Of a DNA stretch of 11,298 nt, positions 1 to 7,113 are shown piece by piece. A program made the translations under genes and the position numbers. How positions within the stretch are numbered: position 1 is the stretch's first letter; each line of letters begins with the position of its first letter. The notes below the pieces were generated by a model. It searched no databases and was not told where the DNA came from. It was given only the letters and a program-made list of their open reading frames with translations. Source of the DNA: JBCCCJ01 sp039029315 (GTDB lineage: Bacteria > Bacteroidota > Bacteroidia > J057); NCBI GenBank assembly GCA_039029315.1, contig JBCCGK010000194.1:1-11298 (forward strand), written 5' to 3'.

Positions 1-56
1 AGACAGTTTTGGAATCTGTGCTAAGAATTTTTAGGAGGTATTTTTTTCTCAGGCAA

Positions 57-101
57 GGCTTTTTTTGTTCTCATAGTGGTGCTATGAGAACAAAAAAAGC
101 C
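57..101. repeat. Perfect 20-bp inverted repeat, 5-nt loop
   Basis: Positions 57-76 and 82-101 are exact reverse complements (20 of 20) around the loop TGGTG. The outer part of each arm is GGC plus seven T on the left and seven A plus GCC on the right; the inner ten bases are GTTCTCATAG and CTATGAGAAC. The polarity is opposite to an intrinsic terminator: on either strand the T-run precedes the stem and the A-run follows it, with no T-tract after the hairpin. The 12-mer AAAAAAGCCGCA occurs at 93-104, at the edge of the right arm, and again at 113-124. It could be a mobile or repetitive palindromic element, a recombination site, or a structured part of a transcript. Its function is unknown. Confidence 0.9.
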
Positions 102-124
102 GCAGAATGAGGAAAAAAGCCGCA
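93..124. repeat. Direct repeat of a 12-mer
   Basis: AAAAAAGCCGCA is found at 93-104 and 113-124, separated by eight bases (GAATGAGG). The first copy overlaps the end of the large inverted repeat, so the arrangement may be a partial duplication made when that palindrome arose or moved. Short A-rich repeats also occur by chance. Confidence 0.55.
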
Positions 125-544
125 TACAAAAAATAAGTGACAGATGTTCAAACAGTCTCTATCCTTTTTCTAAGGAATTCTTTGCGATGATTGAAAGACT
201 ATCAATCTCAGCTTAGGTTGAAATAAATAAAGTTTGACAGTGAATGGTGTAGAATTGGAGATGTGTCTAGTTTTTGCGGAGAATGGAGTTTAGGTTTTGT
301 TGTCGGTCTGTCCTTTTTCCCTCAAGCATTCGCATGCTATCTTCAGATCTCTGCTGAAACAATTTACACATTTTACTATTCAGCAGTTCTTCTATTTTTC
401 GTATCTAAGCGCGTTGGCTTGGTGCCCCCTGATTTGTTATTATGAGGCTGGAATTACCTTCAAATGATTCACACCGTAAACGACCTACTTTTACCCTTCG
501 CCACACATATGGCTCGATTAAGTGAATATTGCGGTTGTTCCTTT

Positions 545-1378
545 TCACTGATGAATCAATTTACCAAAATCTTTTTTTCCAATTAAACAATTATATCCAT
601 CTGCTTTCGAATTGTGTTCTATGATTGATAGGAAGGCCGCTCTGATAAAAAACCTTGTATTATTTGAGCAAATTACAGAAGTCTTTGAGGTTTCATGATG
701 TCTTAAATGGCATTTTTTCTGCAAATATGCTTGTTCTTCAAGTGTAGGTAGCTCAATTCTGATGCCATCTAACTGGGTTTTGATTGCGATGTAATTTACC
801 CCTGTGAGAAAGATATCAATCGTTTTATCCTCTTGGCTGATACTTTTCAAAAGTAAACCAAAATGAGGGAGGCCAGCTGCCCATAAATGAAAAGTACGAT
901 TCGACTCATAGGGATAATTGTATTCCTTTTTTAAAGGCTCATCTGGATACAGAGCCGCATATAATTCACTATTTCTATGTTCCTTCGCGCCATCATTAAT
1001 GATTTCATATATCAGTTCGTACTCTCCTACATCTAGAGAATGGTCATAATACCTTTCGAAATCCAGCGTATTTACAAACACAGATAAAGATTTCGCTCTG
1101 ATAACAAATTGTTCACCTCCTGATGACATCACATAGTAGTTATCAATTGTCGAATCTTTGAAATTGAGGGTTTGGTTGAGATTTTTGCGTTCTTCAGCGG
1201 TCGCCAAGCGAATTCCTATTCCGATAAAAAAATCTTTTGATTCAATATAGGAGATGCCAGTAAAGAGTACGTCCAAGTTGCTATCACCTTTGTTATAGGC
1301 TCGAATCAATAGATACTCCCCATTGATATCTACAGCATGCAAACTAAATGTTCTCTCCGATTTAAATTGATTATCCAT
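545..1378 (-). CDS. Unrecognised protein with an internal tandem domain duplication
   Basis: A 277-aa soluble protein with no signal peptide or membrane segment; I do not recognise the family. It is built from two copies of one domain. Residues 9-63 align without gaps to 161-215 with 21 of 55 identities by eye, sharing RTF.L.A, LL, D...D, TG..YI and a T.EE ending. The similarity continues to a second block, FVIRAKSLSVFVN (about 91-103) against FFIRAAFLSIIEH (about 243-255). A linker of about 55 residues containing PDEPLKKEYNYPYES joins the copies. The ATG at 1376-1378 lacks a close ribosome-binding site; a GGGAGG lies about 22 bases upstream, too far for ordinary use. The gene stands alone, in the same direction as ssrA 435 bp upstream. 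The open frame and the duplication support it being real; the function is unknown. Confidence 0.8.
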   Translation of the reverse strand: MDNQFKSERTFSLHAVDINGEYLLIRAYNKGDSNLDVLFTGISYIESKDFFIGIGIRLATAEERKNLNQTLNFKDSTIDNYYVMSSGGEQFVIRAKSLSVFVNTLDFERYYDHSLDVGEYELIYEIINDGAKEHRNSELYAALYPDEPLKKEYNYPYESNRTFHLWAAGLPHFGLLLKSISQEDKTIDIFLTGVNYIAIKTQLDGIRIELPTLEEQAYLQKKCHLRHHETSKTSVICSNNTRFFIRAAFLSIIEHNSKADGYNCLIGKKDFGKLIHQ

Positions 1379-1587
1379 AATAAAGAAAGCGTGAAATGTA
1401 TCCTCCCAAACTCCTTAAAAAGTAATTGTAAATTACCGAGAACGACACGACTACGTGCTGACACGATTGTAAGAGAGGAAGTAGCTGCGTAGACGATATT
1501 GCATTAAGTCCCAAAGCGGCAGCACGCTTGTGAATATAGGGAAAAAGGCTTTCATGAAGATTTGTTTGACAATAAATCATCAGTAAA

Positions 1588-1804
1588 ATGAAAGCCACTG
1601 TTATATCAGTTGAGGGCCTCTCGGGCCTGTTGGATCGTCTATCTCGCCAGATGCAGCTAGCCAATCAGGCTGAGAAGTAGCATTGCTTGCTACAGCCGTG
1701 TTGTGCACGATCTCTGCCTCAAGGTAGGCAAACTTCCTGACCAAATTGTGCAAGACGAGATCGAAGATTATCCTCTGACTAACCTACTTTTGTCTGTGGG
1801 TTAG
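1588..1804 (+). pseudogene. Possible frameshifted relic of a small gene
   Basis: An ATG at 1588 opens a 30-codon frame beginning MKATVISVEGLSGLLDRLSR and ending at TAG 1678-1680. In another plus-strand frame the protein-like stretch VVHDLCLKVGKLPDQIVQDE follows, ending at TAG 1802-1804. Together they could be a roughly 70-aa protein broken by a frameshift near 1670. The amphipathic, charged composition looks more protein-like than the opposite strand. No family is recognised and chance remains quite possible. Confidence 0.22.
1779..1804 (-). terminator. Hairpin just downstream of tmRNA
   Basis: On the minus strand the arms CTAACCCAC and GTAGGTTAG form a 9-bp stem with one G-T pair around an 8-nt loop, starting ten bases past the tmRNA 3' end. 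The position fits a terminator or 3'-processing barrier for ssrA, but no T-tract follows, so it is not a canonical intrinsic terminator. Confidence 0.35.
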
Positions 1805-1813
1805 GAGGAAAAG

Positions 1814-2182
1814 TGGAGATGGGGGGAGTCGAACCCCCGTCCGGAGAAAACAACTATAGGGCCTTCTACATGCTTAGTCGCTATTTATTTTCACTGATAG
1901 CCCTAGCGACAGGACCGGCTCAGTGAGGGTACCCCTTTATCTTTATCTGTGGTCGAGGCGGTCCTCAGATGCAGACAATCTGTTGTGATAGTGCCCTCAT
2001 ATGGATCAGCCAATTGTCAGAACTGACCCGAGGACATCTAGCATTGTAACCTAGTTACGCAGCCAGCGCAAAATTTCTTTCGCCAATTAAAGAGTTGCAA
2101 CAGAGGATTTAAGTGGTCCCATTACAGCCCACTGCATGCTTATACCATATACTTATCAACCCGTCAATACCGTGTCATCCCC
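1814..2182 (-). ncRNA. ssrA: Transfer-messenger RNA (tmRNA)
   Basis: A 369-nt tmRNA, which with SmpB rescues stalled ribosomes and tags the unfinished protein for proteolysis. The 5' end GGGGATGACACGGTATTGACGGG matches the conserved tmRNA start, and the 3' end carries the T-arm GGGGGTTCGACTCCCCC. The acceptor stem is GGGGATG (from 2182) paired with CATCTCC (1815-1821), seven pairs with one G-U, followed by discriminator A at 1814. CCA is not encoded (CTT follows) and must be added enzymatically. The tag frame (2055-2084) reads GERNFALAA then TAA. The RNA appears one-piece, not permuted. No good promoter box is visible just upstream. Neighbours are not translation genes. Confidence 0.95.
2055..2084 (-). 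other. tmRNA tag-peptide reading frame
   Basis: Nine codons, GGC GAA AGA AAT TTT GCG CTG GCT GCG, then TAA encode GERNFALAA. The non-polar ALAA end is the degron recognised by ClpXP-type proteases. The resume codon is inferred as GGC by analogy with other Bacteroidota tags starting GE, such as GENNYALAA. The Arg at position 3 and Phe at position 5 are the differences from that form. Confidence 0.88.
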
Positions 2183-2197
2183 ATGTGAAAGAACGTG

Positions 2198-2243
2198 GCC
2201 TGACCCATGGATCAGGCTATTTTAAAGACGCAAAAATTGCGCC
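2198..2243 (-). terminator. Two small hairpins after the DUF1573 gene
   Basis: Downstream of the TAA at 2253-2255 the minus strand carries GCGCAA-TTT-TTGCGT (2229-2243, six pairs including one G-T), followed by CTTT, and then GCCTGA...TCAGGC (2198-2217, loop with CCATGG). Either could stop transcription before ssrA, but both stems are short and the T-runs poor. Alternatively the second hairpin belongs to the ssrA promoter region. Confidence 0.3.
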
Positions 2244-2252
2244 CAGGTTACA

Positions 2253-3371
2253 TTATCGTCGATTCCCCGAAGCAGGACCAAAGTCATTGACATGAAATGG
2301 ATCTTGCTCGACCTCTACCTTAAGTCTCAAAATCACCGTGGCCTGATCAGGATCATTCGAGCGAACTGTGATCGTTTTGGTCTGAGGGCCTTTGCGATTA
2401 CGAGAGTCAAACGTAGCGACAATTTCAGAGGTAGCTCCTCCCGCAATGATGTCATCTTTGGGTGCTGTTGCGGTACACCCACAGGAGGCTTTTACACTCT
2501 GTAATTCCAGTGGCTCTTCTCCTGTATTGGTGAATTTGAATCCGAACACAACTTTTTCTCCTTCCAACACCTTGCCTGCATCATACTCCAGGGTTTCAAA
2601 AGCAATATTGGGCAATTTCGCCAATTCTTCTACAGTCATCACTTTATTAATGTTCCCACTAATCGCCAATCCTTTTGATGGCTGCAAATTGTCATTGGTG
2701 TTGAGTGTGATATTGCTCATAAAGGTTCCAGCATTGATGAATTTGGATCCAATCGCATTGACGCGAATATTGGTGAATTCCCCCGGCAGCAACCTGGGAC
2801 GGTCAACTGAGACCTCAAACATCATCTCTTTGCTGATTTCCTGGTCCAACTGAATGGGCTTCGGTCCGATGTTTTTGACTTTGAAGGTCATCGCCTTCTC
2901 TTTGTCCGAATCCAACACCCCTACATTTTCCCGCACCTTGTCAAAAGCCAGATTCCCGATTTTGTGCTGATAGATATCATCAGTCTTAGAAGGAGGCGCT
3001 TGAACAGTGCCTTTGATATACAACACGACAGGCCGTTGTGCTTTGTCATAAGTAACGGTCACTGTTTTGGTGAATGCACCAACCCGATTGGTGTTGTACT
3101 TTACTTGTATCTCACCAGTTTCACCTGGAGCGACTTCATCTCGTGTCCAATTGGGAGTCGTACACCCACAGGAAGCTTTGACATTTTGCAACACAACAGC
3201 TTCATCGGACATATTGGTAAAGGTGAAGGTATGTTCAGCCTTGTCACCTTTTTGAATGGTACCAAACTGATGAGTAGTCTCCTCAAATTCGATGTTGACT
3301 GGGTCCTGAGCAAGCCCAACAGCTATCCAACATGCTGATAGAGTGATAAGGGCAATTGTTTTCCAGTTCAT
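2253..3371 (-). CDS. Exported DUF1573 protein with two ASCGCT domains
   Basis: A 372-aa secreted or periplasmic protein of the DUF1573 (HYDIN-like, Ig-fold) family, whose molecular role is not established. Residues 1-22 form a Sec signal peptide (MNWK, hydrophobic core, cleavage probably after GLA-Q). Domain 1 spans about 27-125 with the signature KASCGCT at 65-71; domain 3 spans about 255-355 with the same signature at 294-300. The middle segment (about 138-240) follows the same pattern (KNIGPKPIQL, LLPGEFTNIRV) but has lost the Cys-Gly-Cys motif, so the protein is three Ig-like repeats with one degenerate. The start is fixed by the signal peptide. It is divergent from the cytochrome-lipoprotein gene across about 104 bp, which may mean shared control but does not prove a shared job. 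Confidence 0.9.
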   Translation of the reverse strand: MNWKTIALITLSACWIAVGLAQDPVNIEFEETTHQFGTIQKGDKAEHTFTFTNMSDEAVVLQNVKASCGCTTPNWTRDEVAPGETGEIQVKYNTNRVGAFTKTVTVTYDKAQRPVVLYIKGTVQAPPSKTDDIYQHKIGNLAFDKVRENVGVLDSDKEKAMTFKVKNIGPKPIQLDQEISKEMMFEVSVDRPRLLPGEFTNIRVNAIGSKFINAGTFMSNITLNTNDNLQPSKGLAISGNINKVMTVEELAKLPNIAFETLEYDAGKVLEGEKVVFGFKFTNTGEEPLELQSVKASCGCTATAPKDDIIAGGATSEIVATFDSRNRKGPQTKTITVRSNDPDQATVILRLKVEVEQDPFHVNDFGPASGNRR

Positions 3372-3400
3372 GGGCTATCTCAATTAAAGGTTTAGTTGAA

Positions 3401-3408
3401 CAAAGATA
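3401..3408 (-). promoter_or_regulatory. -7 box of the DUF1573 gene
   Basis: TATCTTTG on the minus strand matches the Bacteroidota primary-sigma -7 element TAnnTTTG and would start transcription about 25 bases before the ATG. No TTTG is found 19-21 bp upstream. On the plus strand TATATTTT (3430-3437), one base off consensus, could serve the divergent lipoprotein gene. Confidence 0.55.
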
Positions 3409-3475
3409 CGAATTATGGCGAGATTGTGGTATATTTTCAACCGAAAGATTCCATTCAATCTAAGCACCCTTCAAT

Positions 3476-6400
3476 ATGCCACTTACTACTACGACATTTC
3501 GGCTCTTGCTCATCATCAGCTTAGTGATGACAAGCACATTTTGGGCCTGTAAATCTCAAAAACAAGATTCTCCGGAAGAATTAACGGAAGCAGAAAAACG
3601 CATGACTGAACATGCCCTTGCAGGTCTTGAAATCGCTGAAGGACTTGAACTCAGCCTTTTTGCATCCGAGCCCATGCTGTTGAACCCTACCAACATCGAC
3701 ATAGATGAACGCGGCCGTGTATGGGTATGTGAAGCCTTTAATTATCGAATTAACCTCAATCCTGACAATCCACAACGAGCAGAAGGAGATCGCATTGTCA
3801 TTCTTGAAGATACCGATGGGGATGGGAAAGCAGACAAGGACAAAGTGTTCTATCAAGGTCCCGAAATCAACTCAGCATTGGGGATTTGTGTGGTAGGGAA
3901 TCAAGTGATCGTATCTGTCAGTCCCAATATCTTTGTATTTACAGATGAAGATGGTGATGATGTTCCAGACAAAAAGGAAGTTCTCTTTACTGGAATTGGT
4001 GGAGAACAACATGACCATGGTGCCCACGCCTTCAGCTTCGGCCCGGATGGCAAATGGTATTTCAATTTCGGAAATGAAGGAACACAATTGCTTCATGCAG
4101 ATGACACGCCCGTCCTGGATCAAACAGGAACTGCTATCCACACCGAAGGCAAGCCCTATCATCAAGGCATGGTCTTTCGCTGCGATCCGGGAGGGGAAAA
4201 TGTAGAAGTTCTGGCGCATAATTTCCGTAACAATTATGAAGTGGCTGTGGATGCCTTTGGAACCCTGTGGCAATCCGACAATGATGATGACGGGAATCAA
4301 GCGGCCCGTATCAACTATGTGATGGAACACGGCAATTTTGGGTTTAAGGATGAAAGAACCGGAGCTGGTTGGCGCGCATTCAGAACCGGAATGTCCCCGA
4401 AAGTACCAATCCAACACTGGTATCAAAATGACCCTGGAGTCGTTCCCAATCTCCTTCAAACAGGCTCTGGATCTCCTACTGGAATGATCGTCTATGAAGG
4501 CAATTTGCTTCCAGAACAATTCCGCAATCAAATGATTCATTGCGAACCCGGCCATAATGTTGTGCGAAGCTATCCTGTCGAACAAAAAGGAGCAGGATAT
4601 GAAGCCAGCATCGTCAATCTGGTAAAAGGGATTGACGACAATTGGTTTCGACCATCTGATGTCTGTGTTGCACCTGATGGGTCTGTATTCATTGCAGACT
4701 GGTATGATCCCGGAGTTGGTGGCCATCGAATGGGAGATACAGCTCGCGGCAGAATCTATCGGCTGGCCCCGGTCAATCATAAGTATCAGGTATCCACCAT
4801 TGATTGCAACACCGCAGAAGGTGCCTTGAAAGCATTGCTCAGTCCGAACTTGTCCGTAAGGGCCAAGGGATGGACGGCCTTGCACCAGATGGGCGAAAAA
4901 GGAGAAGCAGTTCTTCAAAATCTCTGGAATGCAGGAGAAAGTCCACGATTTCGGGCGCGAGCATTGTGGCTGCTGAGCAAAATTCCAGGCAAAGAAGCCA
5001 AATATATTGATGAAGCCTTGCAAGATCAGAACTCAGATATTCGCATACTCGGCCTGCGTGCGGCACGCCAAAGCGATCTGCCAATCATGCCCTATTTACA
5101 ACAACTCGCCAAAGATTCTTCCCCACAAGTACGAAGAGAAGTGGCCCTTGCATTAAGGTTCATTGAAGGCAAGGAAGCCGATCAGGTCTGGGTAAGTCTG
5201 GCCCAGCAATATAACAGAAATGATCGCTGGTATCTGGAAGCCCTTGGCATTGGAAGCGACAAATTCGCTGAAGACCGATTCTCGGCATGGCTTGAGGCTG
5301 CTGGCAGTGAGTGGAATACGCCTTCAGGTAAAAACATCGTCTGGCGCAGCCATGCAAAAGCAGCTATCCCGATGTTGGGTGAATTGATTCTGGAAACCCC
5401 CACAGCACTTGCCAGCGAACGCTATTTCCGGGCACTTGATTTTTATCCTAAATCCCAGACACATCCAGTATTGGAAAGACTCCTGAACCGGGATCACCCG
5501 GAACAGGCAGGGATCAATTACCTGGCTATTCGAAGCATGGCTCCAGCAAATATTCGCAAATCTGCCAAAGTCAAAGCCCAGCTCAATCAATTGCTAAGCG
5601 ATTTGTATGGAACGGAAGATTATCTGCGATTGGTCGATCAGCTGGAGTTGAAAGAGCAGGTCCCCCAGGTGTTCCGTATGGCATTGGACAATCCGGCCAA
5701 TTCTCTTGGACAACAAGCCATGGTTTTATTACGGGAGTATGAAGCCTTGAATTTATTCGAAGCCTCTGTGAACAGCGATCAAGCTGAAGAGGTGGCGGCT
5801 TCCATTTCCATCCTTAGTATGGTAGGCAATGATGAAAGCCTCAAAATCCTCAATCAAGTAGTGCATGATGAGACAAAAAGTATGCGTATCCGTCAATCGG
5901 CGATTCAAGCTATGGGAAAAGGATGGCGTGGACAACATCTATTAAACAAACTTCTGGAGACGGACTCTACACTCGTTGAGGACCTGAAAATTGCTGGGGC
6001 AAACGCCATGCTTGGCTCTTATAATGAATCGTTCCGCCAATCTGCGATGGAGATTCTAAACCTCAATCAAGGCGAGAATCCCCTTCCCCCCATCCAGGAT
6101 CTTCTGGCCCAAAAAGGGAATGCCGAAGCTGGGAAGGCTCACTATCAACAATACTGTAGCACCTGCCATGTAGTCAATGATGAAGGAATAAATTTTGGTC
6201 CTGGTTTGTCAGAGATTGGCAGTAAATTGTCCAAAGAAGCCATTTACGGAGCGATTTTGAATCCCAGCGCTGGAATTGGATTTGGCTATGAAGGCTTTCT
6301 GGTCACAACCAAAGATGGTCAGATTTATCAGGGATTTATCACCAGCAAAACTGAGGATGAGGTGATTCTTCGGATGAATGGAGGGATAGATATGCCTGTC

Positions 6401-6547
6401 GATCGCAAGAAGATTGAGTCCATGGAGATGATGGATATTTCTCTGATGACGCCTGGATTGGGACAAGTCATAGGTCAACAAGGCCTGGTCGATCTGGTCG
6501 AATATCTTTCTAGCTTGAAAACCGTAGAAGAGTTTGCCTCGAATTGA
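3476..6547 (+). CDS. Membrane-bound dehydrogenase-like lipoprotein with HEAT-like repeats and cytochrome c domain
   Basis: A 1023-aa predicted lipoprotein. Residues 1-24 form a lipoprotein signal with Cys25 as the likely lipidated residue (TFWAC, a loose lipobox). About 45-435 is the putative membrane-bound dehydrogenase domain (TIGR02604 type, glucose/sorbosone-dehydrogenase-like beta-propeller), with LFASEPMLLNPTNIDIDERG, HDHGAHAFSFGPDGKWY and PDGSVFIADWYDPGVGGH. Two Asp-rich loops, DTDGDGKAD at 112-120 and DEDGDDVPD at 157-165, look calcium-binding. About 440-870 is helical and HEAT-like (VRAKGWTALHQMG, RFRARALWLLSK, DIRILGLRAARQ). About 878-1020 is a heme domain of the TIGR02603 type with CSTCH at 894-898 and a probable Met axial ligand in the C-terminal part. 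Expected role: oxidation of a sugar or alcohol with electrons passed to its own heme. Substrate and cofactor are not shown by the sequence. It appears monocistronic. Confidence 0.9.
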   Translation: MPLTTTTFRLLLIISLVMTSTFWACKSQKQDSPEELTEAEKRMTEHALAGLEIAEGLELSLFASEPMLLNPTNIDIDERGRVWVCEAFNYRINLNPDNPQRAEGDRIVILEDTDGDGKADKDKVFYQGPEINSALGICVVGNQVIVSVSPNIFVFTDEDGDDVPDKKEVLFTGIGGEQHDHGAHAFSFGPDGKWYFNFGNEGTQLLHADDTPVLDQTGTAIHTEGKPYHQGMVFRCDPGGENVEVLAHNFRNNYEVAVDAFGTLWQSDNDDDGNQAARINYVMEHGNFGFKDERTGAGWRAFRTGMSPKVPIQHWYQNDPGVVPNLLQTGSGSPTGMIVYEGNLLPEQFRNQMIHCEPGHNVVRSYPVEQKGAGYEASIVNLVKGIDDNWFRPSDVCVAPDGSVFIADWYDPGVGGHRMGDTARGRIYRLAPVNHKYQVSTIDCNTAEGALKALLSPNLSVRAKGWTALHQMGEKGEAVLQNLWNAGESPRFRARALWLLSKIPGKEAKYIDEALQDQNSDIRILGLRAARQSDLPIMPYLQQLAKDSSPQVRREVALALRFIEGKEADQVWVSLAQQYNRNDRWYLEALGIGSDKFAEDRFSAWLEAAGSEWNTPSGKNIVWRSHAKAAIPMLGELILETPTALASERYFRALDFYPKSQTHPVLERLLNRDHPEQAGINYLAIRSMAPANIRKSAKVKAQLNQLLSDLYGTEDYLRLVDQLELKEQVPQVFRMALDNPANSLGQQAMVLLREYEALNLFEASVNSDQAEEVAASISILSMVGNDESLKILNQVVHDETKSMRIRQSAIQAMGKGWRGQHLLNKLLETDSTLVEDLKIAGANAMLGSYNESFRQSAMEILNLNQGENPLPPIQDLLAQKGNAEAGKAHYQQYCSTCHVVNDEGINFGPGLSEIGSKLSKEAIYGAILNPSAGIGFGYEGFLVTTKDGQIYQGFITSKTEDEVILRMNGGIDMPVDRKKIESMEMMDISLMTPGLGQVIGQQGLVDLVEYLSSLKTVEEFASN

Positions 6548-6560
6548 GTCACTATTCTTC

Positions 6561-7025
6561 TTAAAAACTCATACAAAAGCGGGAGCCTTTTTTCCCGCTT
6601 TTGCTTTTTACTTTTTGGCGGACAAATGATCGACTGACCTTCCATTGGCCATTTTTCCACTGGAGCCAGATGCGGGCTTTGACGCGCTTGTCATATTCAA
6701 AAAATACCTTGGCGGACTGAGTTCTCATTCTCACTTTGTCTAGGCGGACCCAATAGCGAGGCTCTTCTTTTTTTGCATACTGGGAGGAAACGGCTAATTC
6801 CCTGCCATAGGCTGAGACTGCTGTTGTCTGTGGAATTTGGTTGTTGGAAGAAATGTACTGCAGGACTGTGTCCCCCTTTCTGTCAATCACCAAAAAATCA
6901 GCAAAACAGGGAAACTCAAGTGCTTTGGTGATGATCCAGGATAGGGAAGAGCTTTTTTGTCCATATAGGGGAGAAAAAAATACGCCTTGAAATAAGAACA
7001 GGCAAGAAAATACGGCCAAACGCAT
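6561..7025 (-). CDS. Small secreted protein of unknown function
   Basis: A 154-aa protein with a clear N-terminal signal peptide (MRLAVFSCLFLFQGVFFSPLYGQ, cleavage probably after LYG), so periplasmic or exported. The mature part has FLVIDRKGDTVLQY, YWVRLDKVRMR, VFFEYDKRVKARIWLQWKNGQWKVSR and a very basic tail (KVKSKSGKKGSR). The alternating beta pattern ending in W..GQWKV resembles small NTF2-like or DUF4864-like domains, but I cannot assign a family. The ATG at 7023-7025 is chosen because it starts the signal peptide; no ribosome-binding site is seen. It follows the receiver gene after 88 bp in the same direction and may be co-transcribed. Its last codons form one arm of the terminator at 6575-6602. 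Confidence 0.7.
   Translation of the reverse strand: MRLAVFSCLFLFQGVFFSPLYGQKSSSLSWIITKALEFPCFADFLVIDRKGDTVLQYISSNNQIPQTTAVSAYGRELAVSSQYAKKEEPRYWVRLDKVRMRTQSAKVFFEYDKRVKARIWLQWKNGQWKVSRSFVRQKVKSKSGKKGSRFCMSF
6575..6602 (+). terminator. Strong intrinsic terminator between convergent genes
   Basis: AAAAGCGGGA (6575-6584) and TCCCGCTTTT (6593-6602) form a perfect 10-bp stem around an 8-nt loop GCCTTTTT, followed by GCTTTTTACTTTTT. It sits 28 bases after the lipoprotein stop. A-run, GC stem and T-run in order make it bidirectional in form, but for the minus-strand gene it lies inside the last codons rather than beyond the stop (6561). Confidence 0.85.
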
Positions 7026-7113
7026 ACAGTGTGTTGTTTGGAGGGAAGAAGCGATTTCTTCTCAAAAGGTTGCATCAGAAGGCGGGTCCTGTTTGGCAAA
7101 AAGGAATCTGACA

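Larger units (their letters stand above)
1..544. other. Gene-poor stretch at left edge
   Basis: No convincing gene is visible in this AT-rich stretch. A reading frame open from the window edge runs to a TGA at 108-110 but passes straight through the inverted repeat and has no recognisable protein character. A 60-codon frame with a GTG start (263-445) is rich in Phe, Leu and Ser and has neither a family match nor a ribosome-binding site, so I do not call it. The only strong structure is the inverted repeat at 57-101 with its nearby short direct repeat. No terminator with a T-tract is seen downstream of the minus-strand gene that ends at 545. Confidence 0.6.
1379..1813. other. Intergenic region between ssrA and the duplicated-domain gene
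   Basis: 435 bp without a confident gene. It holds the hairpin 1779-1804 just beyond the tmRNA end, a possible plus-strand gene relic (1588-1804), a small perfect inverted repeat GTAATT-GTA-AATTAC (1422-1436) about 43 bp upstream of the 277-aa gene that could be an operator, and a minus-strand frame of 97 codons (1371-1664) whose stop overlaps the next start codon. A TACATTTC near 1397-1404 on the minus strand is one base off the Bacteroidota -7 box and could serve the 277-aa gene, but no -33 TTTG sits at the right spacing. Confidence 0.5.

Noticed and set aside
57..101. Calling the long hairpin a bidirectional terminator
   Set aside because: The T-run is on the wrong side of the stem on both strands.
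263..445. 60-codon plus-strand frame with GTG start
   Set aside because: No ribosome-binding site, no recognisable motif, and a composition expected of AT-rich non-coding DNA.
2392..2853. 153-codon plus-strand frame opposite the DUF1573 gene
   Set aside because: Antisense shadow of a well supported coding region; no independent start signal or motif.
3872..5023. 383-codon minus-strand frame inside the lipoprotein gene
   Set aside because: It lies wholly antisense to a gene with clear domains, is rich in Ile, Ser, Cys and His with no motif, and follows from codon bias of the real strand.
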